Shown: positions 43,697 through 51,913, numbered from the stretch's first letter. The stretch: DNA of 64,000 nucleotides from Ruminococcus sp. (GCA_017457955.1 JAFTGL010000015.1:1-64000); one strand, 5' to 3'. Numbers and translations: made by a program. Notes: generated by a model from the sequence alone, not told the origin.

Positions 43697-45520
43697 CTAT
43701 TTAAATAAGGATTCAATCTCTTCTTCTGCTTCATCTTGACGCTTATTTAATGAGTCGTGCAAATTTGAGATAGTTTTAATGAATAAACCTAGTGTTGTTT
43801 CAGTTGTTATTTTACTGAACAATGCATTGTCTTTATAAATTGTTTCACTGGTAATTTCAGTATTCATATTCTTTGAAAATAATTTTTTTAAATTTTTCTT
43901 CATTTCTTTATTCTTATTATTATATTTGTTGAAAATTAATAACAAAAAATGAATATTAATATCTTCGTTAAAGGATATAAATATACTGATGTTATTATCA
44001 GTGAATCTCCAGTTGTAGAAACCTTTAAGCTTTTTTGAGAGAACTATTTCAGGATTGAAATAATCAATACCGTCCGATATTATTACCGAATCCACAAGAT
44101 AGCAATAGAAACTTCTAATTCTATCGCCACTATTAACTCTTTCCTCTAAAATGTTAAGATATGGCAATATCACATTCTTTTCGAATCTTGCTGGAGCCAT
44201 ATCTAATAACATACTAAAAACAGAATCATACGAAAAAGTATATCTTCGCTTATTGATAATATTTTTACATGCTTTTGATTGTAAGTCATCATCTAAATTC
44301 TTTAAGAATAATGCTGAAAAATACTCTTGAAAGGAGCGGTGAATAAACCTATAATCCAATCCATCAACGAAGATTAAACATACTCCAGATTTTATATCTT
44401 CTAAATAGTATTCAGCATTAAATCCTTGAATGTTTTTCCCTGCAATTTCCAGTTCTTGAATGATTTCCTCGTGAGTAAACTCTATCTTTCCTTTTACATA
44501 ACTGAAAAAGCAAAATGATGAAAAAACTCTCTTAAAAACATCCGAGGGAAGTCCGGATAATAGATTGCGCTTAAACCCCTCTGGTTTTGTGGCATCATGT
44601 ATTGAAAACAAGGTATCAAATGCTTGTGAATAAAATATATGCAGTTTTTCAGGGATTTCCGCGTAGTTTTCATAAGTTAAAAGCATAATGTTTAGCAAAA
44701 GCGGGTTACATGCAAATGATCTATGCCTTTCGTACAACTCATTATCTAACTCTGTTAAAAATTTCTCCTTTATGCTTTTATCATAATCTATCTTATTAAT
44801 TAGTGATAGTGCTTTTTCTTTCGAAAAGTCTTCGGTTTCAAACTTATAAAATCTACTCCAACCGATAAATTCTTCGCAAGGTCTTGAAGAGACTATATAA
44901 TAGTTATCAGAATACCTATCTGTAAAATCGTCTATTCTCTTTAAAAAGTCTTTTTTATCTTTTTCAGGTATTTCATCATATCCATCCAGTAAAATTAAAA
45001 ATAAACCGCTTTCTAGAGCGTATTCAAAATATTTTTGTTCAAGATTAAACCCTAGATTGCTTATATTCTTATAGCAATAAGTTACAAGATCATCGGAGTT
45101 ACTGTAACTTCTCAATTCAACAAAAAGAGGTACTAGATCATTATTACTTAGTGCATTAAGGAAGAAATGCTTCATAAGCGTAGACTTTCCCATTCCACCA
45201 TTGCCAACAACCAAATTATAATGAGAATACTTTAATATATTGTTGACGTTATCGCAATCTATTGTATCATCATCTAATAATAGATTATTGCACTCAAAAA
45301 AATCATATAGAAATCGAGGTTGGTTTTTATATAATATAGTCTTAATCGAACTGTACTTATAGTAGGATTTCTTTGAATACTCTATAAACGCTGTTCTTAG
45401 ATCGACTTTTGACTTGTTAATAAGATCAGAACACTTGTCCTTCACAAAACTAAATACTTTATCAATTTTTGATTCGATTAGTTTTTCTGCTGCTTTGTAG
45501 AATGTCTCTTCTGGTGTCAT
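43697..45520 (-). CDS. NACHT-domain NTPase, probable antiphage sensor
   Basis: A 607-residue STAND NTPase. An N-terminal helical region (about 1-95) carries no known effector motif; the NACHT core has Walker A GNGGMGKST (106-114), Walker B LILLDGYDEIP (Asp179, Asp182, Glu183) and IVSSRPCEE. A winged-helix region and an alpha-helical C-terminal sensor (FIHRSFQEYFSALFL to about 600) follow. Bacterial bNACHT and Avs proteins of this design sense phage proteins and kill or arrest the cell. The gene is very AT-rich. AGGAGG precedes ATG 45520. No separate effector is recognised, so the N-terminus may be the effector. Confidence 0.85.
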   Translation of the reverse strand: MTPEETFYKAAEKLIESKIDKVFSFVKDKCSDLINKSKVDLRTAFIEYSKKSYYKYSSIKTILYKNQPRFLYDFFECNNLLLDDDTIDCDNVNNILKYSHYNLVVGNGGMGKSTLMKHFFLNALSNNDLVPLFVELRSYSNSDDLVTYCYKNISNLGFNLEQKYFEYALESGLFLILLDGYDEIPEKDKKDFLKRIDDFTDRYSDNYYIVSSRPCEEFIGWSRFYKFETEDFSKEKALSLINKIDYDKSIKEKFLTELDNELYERHRSFACNPLLLNIMLLTYENYAEIPEKLHIFYSQAFDTLFSIHDATKPEGFKRNLLSGLPSDVFKRVFSSFCFFSYVKGKIEFTHEEIIQELEIAGKNIQGFNAEYYLEDIKSGVCLIFVDGLDYRFIHRSFQEYFSALFLKNLDDDLQSKACKNIINKRRYTFSYDSVFSMLLDMAPARFEKNVILPYLNILEERVNSGDRIRSFYCYLVDSVIISDGIDYFNPEIVLSKKLKGFYNWRFTDNNISIFISFNEDINIHFLLLIFNKYNNKNKEMKKNLKKLFSKNMNTEITSETIYKDNALFSKITTETTLGLFIKTISNLHDSLNKRQDEAEEEIESLFK

Positions 45521-45575
45521 ATGATCGCCTCCTTACTAATTATTATATCATAAGGAACAATCATCTTCAAGATGT

Positions 45576-45719
45576 TCATTTGTTTTGATTATCTTCTTTT
45601 AGTCTTTGGTTTTCTTCATATAAAAAAATAAGATGGGGCATAATATCAATAACTTGTAGTTTTAAATTATAAGAAAACCAGTCATCTATTATCTCTTTTA
45701 TAACCTGATACCTATCCAT
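45576..45719 (-). CDS. 47-residue small protein upstream of NACHT gene
   Basis: A tiny gene behind GAGGTG, product MDRYQVIKEIIDDWF then LKLQVIDIMPHLIFLYEEN, an amphipathic, partly coiled-coil helix with Glu/Lys/Asn tail. It ends 55 bases before the NACHT start, so both are one transcript. It may be a chaperone, inhibitor or adaptor of the NACHT protein; no family recognised. Confidence 0.65.
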   Translation of the reverse strand: MDRYQVIKEIIDDWFSYNLKLQVIDIMPHLIFLYEENQRLKEDNQNK

Positions 45720-45803
45720 TACAAATCACCTCAATAATTAATAATTGCATTATAATTCCATTCAAACAAGAAACATGTCATAAATCAACATGTATATATT
45801 ATT

Positions 45804-45832
45804 ATTGTATCGAATATTTGTTCTATTGTCAA
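45804..45832 (-). promoter_or_regulatory. Strong promoter of the NACHT operon
   Basis: On the minus strand TTGACA, 17 bases, TACAAT. An ACATGT...ACATGT inverted repeat lies in the leader (about 45774-45793). Confidence 0.8.
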
Positions 45833-45859
45833 TAGATATAGGTCAATTTTATGTGGTAT

Positions 45860-45890
45860 AAAAAAGACTGTCACTCACTATTGTGAATGG
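45860..45890 (-). terminator. Terminator of the ribbon-helix-helix pseudogene
   Basis: The stem CATTCAC/GTGAGTG (45872-45878/45883-45889) plus outer pairs is followed on the minus strand by TTTTTT, 13 bases after the pseudogene stop. Confidence 0.8.
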
Positions 45891-45902
45891 CTATCCTTTC
45901 AC

Positions 45903-46064
45903 TTAAAATTCTATTCTTTTGTGTTTCACTTCATATTCATCAACCGCGTCGCGAATGAGGATTAAAATCTGACTGTTCGCAGAGCGCCCTTCATAGGCAT
46001 CAATAACAAGTAGCTTATTCAGCATTTCCTAATCAATTCGTATTTATAAACTCTTTATAGCCAT
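45903..46064 (-). pseudogene. Arc-type ribbon-helix-helix DNA-binding gene with two in-frame stops
   Basis: The frame reads MAIKSL, TAA, IRID, TAG, EMLNKL, then YEGRSANSQILILIRDAV and EYEVKHKRIEF, the classic 53-residue Arc/RHH pattern (MAIKS-x-IRID-x-EMLNKL). Both nonsense codons lie in the first beta strand, removing the DNA-contacting ribbon. No frameshift is needed: 54 codons from ATG 46064 to TAA 45903. I infer recent inactivation of an element regulator, since its terminator is still intact. Confidence 0.75.
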
Positions 46065-46251
46065 GATTGTATCTCATTTCGTGTTTAATATGGCTATTTT
46101 TATACCTAATATTTGCTATCATGTCTAATATAGTTACACCAAAATAAAGCTCTTTCGACGAGTGTCAGTACTTATTGACTTCTTGAACGCTTGAAAGGGA
46201 CAAAGAAATAGCCGCTGTCGGATGACGGCGGCTGTGCTGCCTGAGCTTTCT

Positions 46252-46271
46252 GTGTCCTTTACGTGTCCTTT
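46252..46271. promoter_or_regulatory. Candidate integrase arm-type sites, right end
   Basis: Two copies of GTGTCCTTT (46252-46260, 46263-46271), like the pair beside the integrase at 36058. The surrounding 46065-46378 is otherwise without genes; a hairpin lies at 46210-46233. Confidence 0.5.
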
Positions 46272-46378
46272 ATTTAAATGAAATGATGTGAAAACTTGTG
46301 AAATGTGAAAGTGAAGAAATGGCTTAAAACCTGACTTTTTGGCACATCGTGGAACAAGGTGAAACGTCTCAGGCGTAT

Positions 46379-46402
46379 TTCGAATCTCTTGTCCTCCGCC
46401 AG
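46379..46402. repeat. Attachment repeat attR, inner copy
   Basis: An exact 24-base copy of the tRNA-Ser(GCT) 3' end at 35977-36000, on the same strand. It marks the right end of the mobilizable element. Confidence 0.9.
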
Positions 46403-46437
46403 AAAAAGGTGTTACGCATCAGCGTGACACCTTTTTC
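46403..46437 (+). terminator. Terminator following the inner attR copy
   Basis: The stem 46403-46417/46422-46436 has flanking A5 and T5 runs, starting one base after the repeat. Confidence 0.88.
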
Positions 46438-46439
46438 TC

Positions 46440-46710
46440 TTGCAGTAGTGATGAAAGATTCGAGCCTGAGCGCCGTGGACACGCGTGTCGCGCGGCGTGA
46501 GCGTTATTGCTGAATGTGCTCAGTGTGCGATGAAATGAGAGGATTCTGGGGTCCCCGAAAAGCCCCTGCTTTTTGGGGAGAGGAGGAACGGCGGAGCGAT
46601 ACGGGAGTGGTCATGCTTGACCGCTCCCAATGAGCGCAGCCGGTGACGACGAGGTGCAACGGTCGAAGAAGCCGAGCGAATAGCGAAGGCTGATTCCGGA
46701 ACCGCAAACT
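46440..46710 (+). other. GC-rich, hairpin-dense segment between two attR copies; possible structured RNA
   Basis: No convincing gene. It contains CGCCG-TG-GACAC-GC-GTGTC-GCG-CGGCG (46471-46497), CCCC-AAAAGC/GCTTTT-GGGG (46553-46578) and GGGAGTGGTCA/TGACCGCTCCC (46603-46628, one G-U). Composition differs sharply from the AT-rich cargo to its left. It may be the remnant of a second element or an RNA gene. Confidence 0.35.
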
Positions 46711-46713
46711 GAG

Positions 46714-46735
46714 CGAATCTCTTGTCCTCCGCCAG
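46714..46735. repeat. Attachment repeat attR, outer copy
   Basis: A 22-base copy of the same tRNA-Ser 3' end; it lacks the first TT and is followed by another terminator. It probably marks the original chromosomal attB. Confidence 0.85.
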
Positions 46736-46769
46736 AAACGCCCATACGCGAACGCGTATGGGCGTTTCT
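46734..46769 (+). terminator. Terminator following the outer attR copy
   Basis: A perfect 17-bp stem 46734-46750/46753-46769 with a two-base loop region, starting in the repeat's last bases. It is probably the native terminator of tRNA-Ser before integration. Confidence 0.9.
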
Positions 46770-46838
46770 ATTATCGTGATATTTTTTGTCGAATGGAACG
46801 CTGTGGTTGAAATGTCGGTTCGTCAGTTAATACGAGCT

Positions 46839-47627
46839 TCAGCGTTGTTCGTCGTTATGTATCATCTGCCAGTAGCCTGGGACGTCGTGCTCATACTGAC
46901 CGTAGGCGGCGTACCACCTCGGCGGGTAGAAGGGGACGGTCTTGTGAGGCGGCAGGCTCCGTCCCAAGCGGTCGATGTTGTCGCGAAGGTAGGCCGTGAT
47001 AGAGTCGCGCTGTTCGTCGATAGGAATATCGGGATCATAGGCGATGGGTGAGCCGATGGAAATCACCTTGTTCTTTTTGTTGAGATAGACGGGATAGAAT
47101 TTCAGCGCCTTTTTGGTTTTGCGGTAGTACAGGCGGGCAAGGTCGATAAAGCCCGGCTGCAGCTCACAGACATAGTCGGAGAAGCGGGCGGGGGATTCCG
47201 CGAAGATCACGAGATCCTCGCCGTCGCTCAGCGCCTTGACGCTCTGCTTGAAGGTCTTGATGATACCGCTGTCATGGTAGACGGGGATAGTGCCGGCATA
47301 GATCAGTAGCGGCGGTAGGCATTTGCCGACGATTTTAGAAAGAAATCTGTACCATTTCTTGTGCTTATGGCTGTTGCCGAAGAGGACGTCGTGGAATGCG
47401 TAGCCCGCGGTATGCTCCTTGTCCATCGCGTATGAGATCGTCCAAGATTGATGGGGACGCTTGAAGTGGAGCGTCATCATCACGGGTCCGTTAATGTTCG
47501 CGTGGTTGCAGATAAAGACAGCGGGTTCGTCGTCGAGGGGCGTTTCACAGACGGTTTCGGCTTTGCGGAAAGGCAGGTGCAGAAATCCGCGCACTGCCTT
47601 ATAATAGATGTAGCTGAATTTTGGCAT
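46839..47627 (-). CDS. PlsC-like lysophospholipid acyltransferase, divergent motif
   Basis: A 262-residue glycerolipid acyltransferase-family protein. The HX4D block reads NHANINGP, keeping His but with Gly in the Asp position; the third block is VIFAESPARFSDYV, similar to FPEG. A gap-filling motif IPVYHDSGII is present. The altered catalytic dyad could mean weak activity, a different acyl donor, or a non-enzymatic role. GAAAGAGCGAG precedes the ATG. Monocistronic. Confidence 0.75.
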   Translation of the reverse strand: MPKFSYIYYKAVRGFLHLPFRKAETVCETPLDDEPAVFICNHANINGPVMMTLHFKRPHQSWTISYAMDKEHTAGYAFHDVLFGNSHKHKKWYRFLSKIVGKCLPPLLIYAGTIPVYHDSGIIKTFKQSVKALSDGEDLVIFAESPARFSDYVCELQPGFIDLARLYYRKTKKALKFYPVYLNKKNKVISIGSPIAYDPDIPIDEQRDSITAYLRDNIDRLGRSLPPHKTVPFYPPRWYAAYGQYEHDVPGYWQMIHNDEQR

Positions 47628-47710
47628 GTTACTCGCTCTTTCAATGGAATATTCGCATATATTATAGCACTCTCGGTAAGTAAATGCAAAGGGTAAATGT
47701 CGGAAAGTGT

Positions 47711-47742
47711 AAAAAACCGCCGTACAGCAATTGTACGGCGGT
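47711..47742 (-). terminator. Intrinsic terminator of the murI-DUF1934-argS operon
   Basis: The perfect stem ACCGCCGTACA/TGTACGGCGGT (47716-47726/47732-47742) is followed on the minus strand by TTTTTT. Confidence 0.9.
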
Positions 47743-47787
47743 GATGTATGGGTGATTTGTGTCTAATATCGGGAAAACCTGCGGATG

Positions 47788-49524
47788 TTACATGCGGTCG
47801 GGGCAGGTGATGCTGAACATGTCGAGGACGTTTTTGATGACGTTCTTGGTCGCGATGCACAGGCTCAGTCTTGCCTGCATGAGGGCTTCATCGTCGCACT
47901 TGACGCGGCAGGCGTTGTAGAACTTGTGGAAATAGGTCGCGACATTGGTGACGTACTTGGTGACCTTGGTGGGGTCGTAATCGCGGGCGGCCGCGATGAT
48001 CTCGCTGTCGAAGGACGAAAGCAGGTGGATCAGCTCGACTTCCTCGGGTGCGCCGAGCATGCACAGCTCGGCGTCAGTGCAGGAGCGGGCGGCGATCCCC
48101 TCGGCTTCGAGGTTGCGGAGGATGGAGCAGATACGCGCGTGAGCGTACTGGACGTAGTAGACGGGATTCTGGCTGTCCTGCTGGATCGCGAGGTCGAGAT
48201 CAAAGTCCATCTGGGTGGTCGCTTCACGGGTGTTGAAGATGAAGCGCGCGCTGTCTACGGGAACCTCGTCGAGCAGATCGCGCAGCTGAATTGCTTTGCC
48301 CGTACGCTTACTCATGGTGACGACCTGTCCGTCTCGGACGAGCTTGACCAGCTGCATGAGCAGGATATCGAGGTCGTCGCCGTTGTAGCCGACAGCGTCC
48401 ATCGCGCCTTTCAGACGCATGACATGACCGTGGTGGTCGGCGCCCCAGACGTTGATGAGCTTTTCAAAGCCGCGGTCGAATTTATTTTTGTGGTAGGCGA
48501 TGTCGGCGGCAAAGTAGGTGGGGTTGCCGTTGGAGCGGATCAGGACATCGTCTTTTAATTCTAATTTGTCAATATAATCCTGCTTTTTGCCCTGCTTTAA
48601 CAGGATCTCGGTGCAGATATCTTTGTTTTTGTACCAGATCGCGCCGTCCTTTTCATAAGTCAAACCTTTTTCGGTCAGCGTATCGACGATCTCCTTGATG
48701 GCGCCGCTTTCGTGCAGGGTGCTTTCCATGAACCAGTTGTCGAAATGAATTTTGTACTTTGCCATGTCGTCCTGCATGCGTTTGATGTTCAGCGGGAGGG
48801 CGAAATCAACGAGGGCTTTGCGGCGGGCGGCTGAATCTTCATTGACATACTTGTCGCCGAATTGCTCAAAGAACTGCTGAGCGCGTTCCTTGATGTCCTC
48901 GCCCTGATAGCCGTCCTCGGGGAAAGTGAAGCTTTCGTCGAAGAGCTGCATGTAACGCGCCTCGAGAGAACCCGCGAACTTTTCGATCTGGTTGCCCGCG
49001 TCGTTGACGTAGAACTCGCGGTAGGCTTCATAGCCCGCTTTCTGCATGACGGCGGCGAGGCAGTCGCCCAGCGCGCCGCCTCTGGCGTTGCCCAGGTGCA
49101 TGGGACCTGTCGGGTTGGCGGAGACGAACTCGACCATGACCTTCTTACCCTGACCGTAGCTGCTGTCGCCGTAATGCTCGCCCTCGCGCTCGATCTCGCG
49201 GAGGACTTCGGCGAAATACTGCTTCGATAGGAAGAAGTTGATGAAGCCGGGTCCCGCGATCTCGTATTTTTCGATAAGAGAATTATGAAGATCAATGTTA
49301 TCGAGGATGATCTGCGCCGCTTTCGCGGGCGCCATGCGGAATACGCGCGCGCCTGCCATCGCGACGTTGGTGGCGATATCGCCGTGGGAGCGGTCGGCGG
49401 GTTCTTCGATGACGAACTTCGGGATCTCGCCCGCGGGCAGATCGCCCTTGTCCATCGCCTGCCGTACCGCGGCTTCGATCTGTTTTCTCAGGTTTTCGGT
49501 TACTTTCTTATTGGTTTTTGACAT
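47788..49524 (-). CDS. argS: Arginyl-tRNA synthetase
   Basis: A 578-residue class I synthetase. An N-terminal additional domain for tRNA D-loop recognition (about 1-120, KFVIEEPADRSHGDIATNVA) is followed by the HIGH-type ANPTGPMHLGNARGGALGD, KMSKS-type TMSKRTGK, and a C-terminal DALR anticodon domain. The start ATG follows AAGGGAAGG. It is the last gene of murI-DUF1934-argS. Confidence 0.95.
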   Translation of the reverse strand: MSKTNKKVTENLRKQIEAAVRQAMDKGDLPAGEIPKFVIEEPADRSHGDIATNVAMAGARVFRMAPAKAAQIILDNIDLHNSLIEKYEIAGPGFINFFLSKQYFAEVLREIEREGEHYGDSSYGQGKKVMVEFVSANPTGPMHLGNARGGALGDCLAAVMQKAGYEAYREFYVNDAGNQIEKFAGSLEARYMQLFDESFTFPEDGYQGEDIKERAQQFFEQFGDKYVNEDSAARRKALVDFALPLNIKRMQDDMAKYKIHFDNWFMESTLHESGAIKEIVDTLTEKGLTYEKDGAIWYKNKDICTEILLKQGKKQDYIDKLELKDDVLIRSNGNPTYFAADIAYHKNKFDRGFEKLINVWGADHHGHVMRLKGAMDAVGYNGDDLDILLMQLVKLVRDGQVVTMSKRTGKAIQLRDLLDEVPVDSARFIFNTREATTQMDFDLDLAIQQDSQNPVYYVQYAHARICSILRNLEAEGIAARSCTDAELCMLGAPEEVELIHLLSSFDSEIIAAARDYDPTKVTKYVTNVATYFHKFYNACRVKCDDEALMQARLSLCIATKNVIKNVLDMFSITCPDRM

Positions 49525-49558
49525 ATGTGATACCTTCCCTTGTCTGTGCGTCTATCTA

Positions 49559-49978
49559 TTATTTTGCTTTTACGGAAATATGAAACTCGTTGTAGCTGAC
49601 GACCGTGCGGTTGAAATCCAGCTGATACGCCGCGTTGATCGTGCCGCCGTTCTCGTCGAGATCGGTTTTGATGCTGTCGGTGAAGATGCCGATGAACATC
49701 TGACCCATCGGGGTGTTGTACAGACATTCATGCCGCACGCCCTGTTCGAGGATCAGGTGGGAGCTCATCTCGCCCTGACGGTCGATGGACAGCACGCCGT
49801 TCTCATAGGCGACGGTGGTGTCCGTCTTCTGCGCGGGGGTGTCTTGTGTGTATTCGGGGTAGGTGATGACGATCTTGCCGTCTGTCACGGTCATATCGCC
49901 CTCGGTGATGACCTCGATCTTGTCCTTTTCGCCGTCAACGGTCTGCTCGCCGACGACGGTGATCTTATATCTGTCCAT
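49559..49978 (-). CDS. DUF1934 (YwiB-like) beta-barrel protein
   Basis: A 139-residue calycin-fold protein. DUF1934 features: ITVVGEQTVDGEKDKIEVITEG, then IVITYPEY and the C-terminal INAAYQLDFN (split). YwiB-type genes sit next to argS in Bacillus, matching this location. Its ATG overlaps the murI stop by one base (TGATG). Molecular function unknown; lipocalin-like ligand binding is a guess. Confidence 0.85.
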   Translation of the reverse strand: MDRYKITVVGEQTVDGEKDKIEVITEGDMTVTDGKIVITYPEYTQDTPAQKTDTTVAYENGVLSIDRQGEMSSHLILEQGVRHECLYNTPMGQMFIGIFTDSIKTDLDENGGTINAAYQLDFNRTVVSYNEFHISVKAK

Positions 49979-50790
49979 CAGTACTCCTCAATGTTGATGT
50001 GTTCTACGCGGTTTTCGGGGCTGTTTTTCAGGAAGAGTCCCGCGAATTTTTCGAAGTCGGCAGGGGTGTCGCTGACGTAATACTGCGCTTCACCCTGTCG
50101 GTTTTCGTTGCGCAGGAGTCCCTGCTCCGCTAAAATCTTTTTGGTGTAGATGGCGGTCTCCTTGCCCGAGTCGATCAGCGTGACGCCTTCGCCCATCTCG
50201 CGCTGGATCGCGTCGGCGAGGAGGGGGAAGTGGGTACAGCCGAGGATGACGGTGTCCACGCCGCTGTCCTTGAGGGGCTTCATGTAGCGGCTGACCATCA
50301 GCCGTACCAACTCGTCGTCGGGGTCGACCAGACCGTTTTCCACGAACGAGACGAACAGCTGGCAGTGTTCTTCGTAGACCTCGAACTCGGGGTGCTTCTC
50401 CTGAATACGGCGCTTGTAGCTGTGGGAGTTGATGGTAGCGGCAGTGCCGATGACGCCGATCTTACCGTTCTTCGTGACCTCAGCCGCGGTGAAGCAGGTG
50501 GGGTTGACGACGCCGGTGTAGGGGAGACCAAGTTCTGAGCTGAGGTCGGGCGCGACGGAGCTGACCGTGCCGCAGGCGGCTACGATGATCTTCACGCCCA
50601 TCTTTTTGAGAAAGCGGGTGTCCTGGCGGGCGTATTTATTGATGGCTTCCTTACTTTTACTGCCGTAGGGAACGCGTCCTGTATCGCCGAAGTAGATGAT
50701 GTCCTCATCCGGCATGATCTTCTGGATCTCGCGCACGGCGGTCAGACCGCCGAGTCCCGAGTCAAAGATGCCGATGGCTTTTTCTTTCAT
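49978..50790 (-). CDS. murI: Glutamate racemase
   Basis: A 270-residue racemase making D-Glu for peptidoglycan. The two catalytic Cys lie in VAACGTVSSV and LGCTHFPLL; the N-terminal GIFDSGLGGLTAVREI is typical. ATG 50790 follows AGAGGG; the longer frame extends through promoter DNA. It is first in murI-DUF1934-argS, linked by a one-base overlap. Confidence 0.95.
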   Translation of the reverse strand: MKEKAIGIFDSGLGGLTAVREIQKIMPDEDIIYFGDTGRVPYGSKSKEAINKYARQDTRFLKKMGVKIIVAACGTVSSVAPDLSSELGLPYTGVVNPTCFTAAEVTKNGKIGVIGTAATINSHSYKRRIQEKHPEFEVYEEHCQLFVSFVENGLVDPDDELVRLMVSRYMKPLKDSGVDTVILGCTHFPLLADAIQREMGEGVTLIDSGKETAIYTKKILAEQGLLRNENRQGEAQYYVSDTPADFEKFAGLFLKNSPENRVEHINIEEY

Positions 50791-50910
50791 ATAACTGCCC
50801 TCTTTATATAGGTAATGATCTCTGCTGTTTGACAGCGCATATATATACATTATATATGTTATCACAAAAGCGTATGTCTTGCAAGAGAAAGTTGAAATTG
50901 AAATCTTTGC

Positions 50911-50939
50911 TTGCAATATCTTTCTATTTATTGTATAAT
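50911..50939 (+). promoter_or_regulatory. Sigma-A promoter of the 50971 gene
   Basis: TTGCAA, 17 bases, TATAAT, 31 bases before ATG 50971. The -35 TTG is also a spurious longer start. Confidence 0.78.
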
Positions 50940-50970
50940 ACCCCTAACTAAGATTCAAAGGACTGATCGT

Positions 50971-51762
50971 ATGTTAAATGAAGCTTTTAAAGCGATTTGT
51001 GATAAAGTTGAAGAGGCGTTGAAGCCGCAGGGCTTTGCCAAGGTGAAGATCCAGTCGACCGACGAGAACGAGCTGGTATCACTTTACACCTCCGAGAACA
51101 TGGCATATTCCGTCATCTATTATAAGGATAAGATGCATACGCTCCTCAGAGAGTGCGCGATGACCGATGACGGTCCCGACAATAACTGGAAGACCCTTGC
51201 GACATGGATGTTCGATCCCGATCATGATACCATGAAGGAAGCGAATTCCATCGCGAACGACTTCTGCGACGCGATCAGCGCTCCCAGCGCTGTAAAAAAG
51301 GTAAAGCAGGCGAAGAAATCGAAGAAGAGCGACGACGGCAACGCCGACCCGCTGTTTCTCATGAAGCGCTTTCTGACCCTGTTCCCCGACCTTAAGGACG
51401 AGATCCGCGACGAGCAGGACTGCTATTATCCCTTCCGCGGCGTGACCTTCGCGAGAGCGAGCGTCGTGCCCCGTGTCAACAAGCTGGTGCATGACGGCAA
51501 GGCAGGGGAGCTGAAAAAGCTCGGCGGTATCCTCAACGCCCAGTACGTCAACGGCGATATGGACACCCGCTCCATCATCACCATCGTCATCCTTAACTCC
51601 ATCCCCGAAGCGGATGAAGCGAAGCTCGAGGAGTATCTCGACGATAATCTGAAGAAGGCTTTCACTTACTCCAAGAAGTTCCGCGGCAAGACCGTGAAGC
51701 CCGAGAAGGAAAAGAAGAAGAAAAAGACCATTGCACAGAGACTCGAGGGCATGCAGCAGTAA
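50971..51762 (+). CDS. Unknown cytoplasmic protein with Lys-rich tail
   Basis: A 263-residue protein I do not recognise. An N-terminal domain (about 1-95, AICDKVEEALKPQGFAKVK) and a second domain (about 125-235, LFLMKRFLTLFPDLKDEI, then DCYYPFRGVTFA) are joined by a KKSKKSDDGN linker; a KPEKEKKKKKTIAQRLE tail ends it. The two halves look like alpha/beta folds without catalytic motifs. AAAGGAC is a weak RBS. Monocistronic, between murI and the rpmG operon. Confidence 0.75.
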   Translation: MLNEAFKAICDKVEEALKPQGFAKVKIQSTDENELVSLYTSENMAYSVIYYKDKMHTLLRECAMTDDGPDNNWKTLATWMFDPDHDTMKEANSIANDFCDAISAPSAVKKVKQAKKSKKSDDGNADPLFLMKRFLTLFPDLKDEIRDEQDCYYPFRGVTFARASVVPRVNKLVHDGKAGELKKLGGILNAQYVNGDMDTRSIITIVILNSIPEADEAKLEEYLDDNLKKAFTYSKKFRGKTVKPEKEKKKKKTIAQRLEGMQQ

Positions 51763-51820
51763 ACGCTGCGTATTTTTGTACAAACCTGTTACAAATTCAA
51801 AACGCGGTACGCGTTTCCCG

Positions 51821-51853
51821 AAATTCCTCATTCCTCATTTCTCATTCCAAATT
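51821..51853 (-). repeat. Short reverse-strand copy of the TTAGGA-type repeat
   Basis: On the minus strand GGAATGAGAAATGAGGAATGAGG-like units (broken over 51821-51853), the same family as 31374 and 55843. A small hairpin (about 51800-51816) after the 50971 gene precedes it. Confidence 0.7.
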
Positions 51854-51878
51854 AATTTGATTTTTTCCAAACAAGCTC

Positions 51879-51907
51879 TTGACGAGTTGACGGTATTGTG
51901 TTATACT
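51879..51907 (+). promoter_or_regulatory. Sigma-A promoter of the rpmG-secE-nusG operon
   Basis: TTGACG, 17 bases, TATACT. Confidence 0.8.
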
Positions 51908-51913
51908 GTTAAT

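Noticed and set aside
46504-46707. Minus-strand 67-codon frame between the attR copies
   Set aside because: No ribosome-binding site, odd composition, and it overlies strong hairpins; treated as non-coding.
50911-50970. Upstream start of the 50971 gene at TTG 50911
   Set aside because: It coincides with the -35 box of the promoter.
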